Assembly: GCA_017849585.1 (NCBI GenBank)
Contig: JAFIGT010000043.1
Coordinates: forward strand, 62,001 to 126,000
DNA: 64,000 nt
Reading direction: 5' to 3'
Source: Verrucomicrobium sp.
Lineage (GTDB): Bacteria > Verrucomicrobiota > Verrucomicrobiia > Methylacidiphilales > UBA1321
The stretch's first letter is position 1. Each line of letters begins with the position of its first letter. A program made the translations under genes and the position numbers. Of the stretch, positions 60,454 through 64,000 are shown one piece after another. The notes beneath the pieces were generated by a model. It was not told the DNA's origin. It searched no databases and was given only the letters and a program-made list of their open reading frames with translations.

Positions 60454-61161
60454 CTATTGCCCGCTCCAAAACGGATCCGTACTCAACGTCGGGATCTCGG
60501 CATATTTCATATATTGAACATGCCCGTCGTAGAAGAGAACATTGAGCCCCTCGTCATGCGGGATTAACCCGAAGTACAGCGCGAAGCCGGATCGCGTTCC
60601 CAGCACGAAACTCGCTTCCACCACCATGGCCGTGGTGGCGGGGCTTGTGACCGTGCCAAGCGATACCGGCTTCGCCCACACATCCGCCCAGAGGGGACTG
60701 CCAATGCCGGAATTCAATCCATATGACATCCGGTTGGCATTGATCTGTACGCCAGGCGGGCATTTCGGAGTGCCCCAAATTTCCGGGCACCGAAAGATAT
60801 TCTTCTGACGGCTGACATTACTCCCCTTGCGCACACAGGGGTCGTTGGCGTTAAATACGTAGCTGCTGGCGGAGTAGCCGCAATAGGTCCAGATGGCGTA
60901 ATTCCATAGGCCGGTATCAGTGGCACTCGGGTAATTCCGATCCACCGCTGGCAACTGATTATTGTGATCGACCGCATACAAAAAAAGGCCGCTTCCAATC
61001 TGGCGCTCGTTGCTCATGCATGTCGAACGCCGGGCCGAAGCCATGGCTTTTTTGAAAACGGGTAACGCCAAGGCCGCCAGCACCGCGATAATCGCCACGA
61101 CCGTCAACAGCTCAATGAGCGTGAAGGCCCGACGAACCCCGGAGGAAGCTTTCGCAATCAT
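60454..61161 (-). CDS. Pseudopilin-like protein with H-X9-DG motif
   Basis: This 235-residue protein has the prepilin motif GVRRAFTLIELLTVVAIIAV (an Ala rather than Gly before Phe, which could slow processing). The C-terminal HDEGLNVLFYDGHVQYMKY meets the H-X9-DG rule. It lies 14 bases downstream of the GH51-like gene, so it may be co-transcribed. It converges with the AraC gene, whose stop is 3 bases away. Confidence 0.87.
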   Translation of the reverse strand: MIAKASSGVRRAFTLIELLTVVAIIAVLAALALPVFKKAMASARRSTCMSNERQIGSGLFLYAVDHNNQLPAVDRNYPSATDTGLWNYAIWTYCGYSASSYVFNANDPCVRKGSNVSRQKNIFRCPEIWGTPKCPPGVQINANRMSYGLNSGIGSPLWADVWAKPVSLGTVTSPATTAMVVEASFVLGTRSGFALYFGLIPHDEGLNVLFYDGHVQYMKYAEIPTLSTDPFWSGQ

Positions 61162-61175
61162 GATTTATTATCGGT

Positions 61176-62729
61176 TTACTCGAACCGCGCCACCACCAAA
61201 GATTGCGCTGGCAGGGTCATTTTTTCCAGCGGTTTCCCTTTAACTCCCCATGGCAAAGACTCGATCTTCAGTACGCCGGCATCTTTGGTATTGTGAGCAT
61301 CCAACTCATTCCCCCAAATTCCTGAAGCTCCTTGGAAGGAATGCGGCCCGGCAAAAGCAAGATTCATCGTGCGAGCCGCCCCCTGGTTAACCAGTATTAA
61401 CGTCAGACCTTTGCCATGACGTATGGCGCGGACGACCACCGGACGATCTCCCGGCTCCGAACTCTCCCCCGCTGAAGTCTCCACCGCCACAACCTCCCCT
61501 GGCTCGATTCCGCACAAAAGCTTCATCATGTCCAGCATGCCTGTCTTGTAGAGTTCGTTTGTCTGTCCACTACGGTAGACCAACCCCCACGGTCCTGAGG
61601 AAAAATTATGATAGTTCGTCCCCGCTACCTCGGGAACAGCCAGACAGCGGAGCAGAAAACTGGCCGTGGAGAGCACCCCATCGAGCGAATGGCTCAAATA
61701 CCACGTCGCTTTCCACTCCTGATCTTTCAACGCCGGCGGCCACATCGCATGCTCGGTAATGAGGATCTCCACCTTGTGCTCATCGGTCGCCACCTCCCGC
61801 ACCTGTTTCACCATCGCCTTCAACCAGGAATCAACAAACGCTCCCTCCAATCCTTGAAATGAACCCGGCTTCAGGCTCGGATCATCCTTCATGCGTACCG
61901 AACTTTTATAGTAGTAATGCGGCGAAATATAATCCACCTGCGCCCCGAGTGCCCGCAGCACCGTGCCATCCCAGTCGTCCCAGTAACATGAGCCCTCAAT
62001 AGCCAGTTTCGCCTTCGGATTCACGGCTCGGATCGCCGCGATAAACGGCTTCACGGTCTCGATGTATTGCTCTGCGGTCCACACGTACTTTTTATGTGCA
62101 TTCGGCTTGAGACTCAGCTCGTTGCCCAACTCCCAGCAAACCACCGGCACCGGGTTCGGCAAGCCAAGCTCCACCCGCTTTTGCGCCCAGTTCGTCTTTC
62201 CCGGTTCAACTTTCGCCTTGGCATCGCCGGTGAGAAATTGCACCAGATCCGCCGCATCCTGGGGAGTCTCCTTGAGAATATTAATCGTCCAGACAAACTC
62301 CGCGCGCGGATCGACCTTCTGCACCCACCGAATCCATTCCACCGGCCCAACCCGCACCAGCCGCGGACTCTCCCATGGGTTCAACTGTTGCTGGGGCCGA
62401 TCTTCGACCGGACCAATGGCCTGCTTCCAGCGAAACTCCTGCGAAATTGTCCCCGCCATGCGATTCAACGGCAATGGCAATCCCTGACACAGCTCAGCCA
62501 GTCGGGAGTCCTCCTGCTGATTCGAGGGGTCCAACTGAACCCGGTCCTGCGAATACCCCCATTCGAAGTTCAGCCCAAAAAAACGAGGAGAAAACGAACG
62601 CAGCACGTTCTTCTCATCCACCCGGACATTCAGCGTGCCCAACGCTTTGGTCGCTTCCTCTGCGCGACCATTCAGCAGCGTTAGCACCACCATCACAATC
62701 AACCATCCGACTTGTCTACGACTATTCAT
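61176..62729 (-). CDS. Secreted GH51-like alpha-L-arabinofuranosidase/glycosidase
   Basis: The 517-residue protein starts at the ATG at 62729 (a TTG at 62750 is in frame). The signal peptide ends LTLLNGRAEE. The (beta/alpha)8 domain has FSPRFFGLNFEWGYS, LPLNRMAGTISQEFRWK, VVCWELGNELSL with acid/base Glu204 and VEILITEHAMWPP with nucleophile Glu326. A C-terminal beta domain (GLTLILVNQGAARTMNLAFA) ends the protein. Clan GH-A proteins of GH51/GH79/GH39 type share these motifs; GH51 is the best guess. Confidence 0.8.
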   Translation of the reverse strand: MNSRRQVGWLIVMVVLTLLNGRAEEATKALGTLNVRVDEKNVLRSFSPRFFGLNFEWGYSQDRVQLDPSNQQEDSRLAELCQGLPLPLNRMAGTISQEFRWKQAIGPVEDRPQQQLNPWESPRLVRVGPVEWIRWVQKVDPRAEFVWTINILKETPQDAADLVQFLTGDAKAKVEPGKTNWAQKRVELGLPNPVPVVCWELGNELSLKPNAHKKYVWTAEQYIETVKPFIAAIRAVNPKAKLAIEGSCYWDDWDGTVLRALGAQVDYISPHYYYKSSVRMKDDPSLKPGSFQGLEGAFVDSWLKAMVKQVREVATDEHKVEILITEHAMWPPALKDQEWKATWYLSHSLDGVLSTASFLLRCLAVPEVAGTNYHNFSSGPWGLVYRSGQTNELYKTGMLDMMKLLCGIEPGEVVAVETSAGESSEPGDRPVVVRAIRHGKGLTLILVNQGAARTMNLAFAGPHSFQGASGIWGNELDAHNTKDAGVLKIESLPWGVKGKPLEKMTLPAQSLVVARFE

Positions 62730-62770
62730 GCTATGCGGCCTATCTCGCAAAGAAACTTAATGACAACCTA

Positions 62771-63592
62771 TCAATAACCGGTCTTCAGCCGGACATGACG
62801 GGAACGGAACAACCCAACCACAGCGACACCAGACACCATCAACACCATCGCCGACGGCTCCGGCACTGTAGTCAGACTGAAGTTATCGATCGACTCCAAA
62901 CCCGTGCCGCCTCCCGAGACAGATAAGCCCACATATTGAATATCCGGATTCGCGGTAAAGGTGTAGGTACTGCCCGCCGCAACTCCATTCAGATCCAACT
63001 GCGTCGCGCCCACATAAACATCGAGCGTCCAATTGGCCAGAGACGTGTTCAGCACCAGAGATACCGCCTGCGCCGTATCCGTCGCAAAGGTTCCCGCCCC
63101 GAGCGAGGCCAGGGAATTCGACGCCGCCGATCCACCAAACACCGCCGCACCACCATTATCGCGCATTAAAACCCAAGGCCAACCCGCATCCGAACCATTC
63201 ATCGCACCGCCAAGTCCGCTCGCCAGCACGCCCGACTGGATAAAACCAAGACTGACCCATTTCGAGCTCGTCCCCGCCGCCAACGTGATCGTCGAAGACA
63301 ACGTATACACCCCCGGATTCGACACGAAATAATTGACCCCAAGATCGATCAACGCCGTCTGCTGCAAATCCAATCCCGCCGTCAGCACCGTACCCGAAGT
63401 CGACCAAGTACTCGCCGTGGCATTATTGAAGGCCTGCCATTTGGCACCCCCAACGGTGATATCCGGCGTCGATCCATTTAAATATCCCGTCCGATTAAAA
63501 CCATCAGAGATCAGCGTGGTGGCCTGCACACCCCTCGGCAACAGCAATAGGCCCAGGAGTAGCGTCAATGCGAAGGACTTGGATGAATTCAT
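62771..63592 (-). CDS. PEP-CTERM beta-sandwich (lectin-like) protein
   Basis: This 273-residue protein starts at the ATG at 63592 (the frame reaches 63652). The signal peptide (FALTLLLGLLLLPRGVQA before TTL) is followed by LISDGFNRTGYLNGSTPDIT, VGGAKWQAF, a WVSLGF strand and YVGLSVSGGGTGLESIDNFS, a concanavalin-like domain. The tail VPEPSAMVLMVSGVAVVGLF, then RSRHVR, is a PEP-CTERM signal. It lies upstream of the GH51-like gene in the same orientation. Confidence 0.9.
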   Translation of the reverse strand: MNSSKSFALTLLLGLLLLPRGVQATTLISDGFNRTGYLNGSTPDITVGGAKWQAFNNATASTWSTSGTVLTAGLDLQQTALIDLGVNYFVSNPGVYTLSSTITLAAGTSSKWVSLGFIQSGVLASGLGGAMNGSDAGWPWVLMRDNGGAAVFGGSAASNSLASLGAGTFATDTAQAVSLVLNTSLANWTLDVYVGATQLDLNGVAAGSTYTFTANPDIQYVGLSVSGGGTGLESIDNFSLTTVPEPSAMVLMVSGVAVVGLFRSRHVRLKTGY

Positions 63593-63774
63593 GGAGGTTA
63601 TCGAGTGAAGGGTTGAGTATGGATTTTCAGCGATGATCCTATATAGATACATTGTTTTTAAATTAAAGACAAGCTCTTTTTGTCGCCTTCATGGAAAAAA
63701 TCGCCTTCTTTCGAATTGCAATCATTTTTCTCGGAGCCGGATCATACGTGCCGCCCCTAATATTAAATACAATG

Positions 63775-63803
63775 TTGTTAATTTAAAAGTTTGTGCCATA
63801 CTT
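63775..63803 (+). promoter_or_regulatory. Possible sigma-70-type promoter for the right-edge gene
   Basis: TTGTTA at 63775-63780 and ATACTT at 63798-63803 are spaced by 17 bases, 33 bases before the ATG at 63836. Matches to consensus are partial, and nothing else nearby is stronger. Confidence 0.3.
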
Positions 63804-63835
63804 GTCTCGATCAGAGATATTCTCCCCCGCTCCAA

Positions 63836-64000
63836 ATGGAAGTTGCCACACCACCTCCTTGCGATACGATTTTCGGCAAGCCGATTTCTCCCCAGCACAC
63901 GCCGCGCGAGGCCATTCCGCCCACCGCCGTTTACGAGGAGGATGCCGTCTTTGTCATGAACGATACCCAGAGCCTGATCATCCAACTTTTACGCAAGCAT
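63836..64000 (+). CDS. Unknown protein, 5' end only (runs off window)
   Basis: An ATG at 63836 opens a frame of 55 codons to the window edge: MEVATPPPCDTIFGKPISPQ, HTPREAIPPTAVYEEDAVFV, MNDTQSLIIQLLRKH. It is Pro/Thr-rich, without a signal peptide or recognised motif. It is called because the frame is open to the edge and a plausible promoter precedes it. Nothing can be said about function from this fragment. Confidence 0.4.
   Translation, partial: MEVATPPPCDTIFGKPISPQHTPREAIPPTAVYEEDAVFVMNDTQSLIIQLLRKH

Overview
The window most probably comes from a member of the Verrucomicrobiota (or a close PVC-superphylum relative). Four lines of sequence evidence support this. First, there is a complete Planctomycetes/Verrucomicrobia-type bacterial microcompartment (BMC) operon for deoxysugar-derived lactaldehyde. 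Second, several secreted proteins end in VPEPS-type PEP-CTERM sorting tails. Third, three short pseudopilin-like proteins carry the FSLIEL/FTLIELL N-terminus, and two of them also carry an H-X9-DG C-terminal motif. Fourth, polysaccharide-degrading enzymes, each with its own regulator, are unusually dense. No rRNA, tRNA, CRISPR array or insertion sequence was recognised.

Layout. 1-6174 (minus strand): a secreted glycoside hydrolase-like gene cut by the window edge, a secreted beta-sandwich protein, a pseudopilin-like protein and an autotransporter-repeat/PEP-CTERM protein. 6615-9044: a GH10 xylanase divergent from a LacI-type regulator. 9302-10432: rsmH. 10483-13764: sialate O-acetylesterase and a GH130 phosphorylase. 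13874-15544: a PAS protein and a PAS-SpoIIE phosphatase. 15628-25530: a CBM-bearing GH-like protein, a GntR/LacI hybrid regulator, a GH2 beta-mannosidase, an ADP-ribosylglycohydrolase-fold protein and a GHL6/GH151-like protein. 25702-28559: a DEAD-box helicase and a DUF72 protein.

28661-41468 is the metabolic core. A minus-strand operon (DeoR regulator, PduL, two BMC-H, AckA, BMC-H, BMC-P, aldehyde dehydrogenase, BMC-P, BMC-P, class II aldolase, LDH/MDH-like enzyme) ends at a strong terminator. Divergent from it are rhamnulokinase and lutABC. Together they would convert rhamnulose (or fuculose) to a 1-phosphate, split it to DHAP plus lactaldehyde, oxidise lactaldehyde through lactoyl-CoA and lactoyl-phosphate to lactate with ATP gain, and oxidise lactate to pyruvate. 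The sugar isomerase and transporter are not in the window. The shared intergenic region contains two inverted copies of one palindromic operator.

41691-48399 is a CzcCBA/CusCBA-type metal efflux operon with extra small Cys/His-rich exported proteins. 48540-56054 is a signalling island: a degenerate NtrC-like response regulator flanked by two small DNA-binding-like proteins, then a tightly coupled operon of a methyltransferase, a multi-domain sensor kinase and a receiver-transmitter protein. That gene set matches the Ralstonia phcB-phcS-phcR quorum-sensing architecture and is the most interesting candidate system here.

56324-63592 again holds pseudopilin-like genes next to PEP-CTERM lectin-like proteins, an FAD oxidoreductase, an AraC regulator and a GH51-like arabinofuranosidase. 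A gene of unknown function runs off the right edge.
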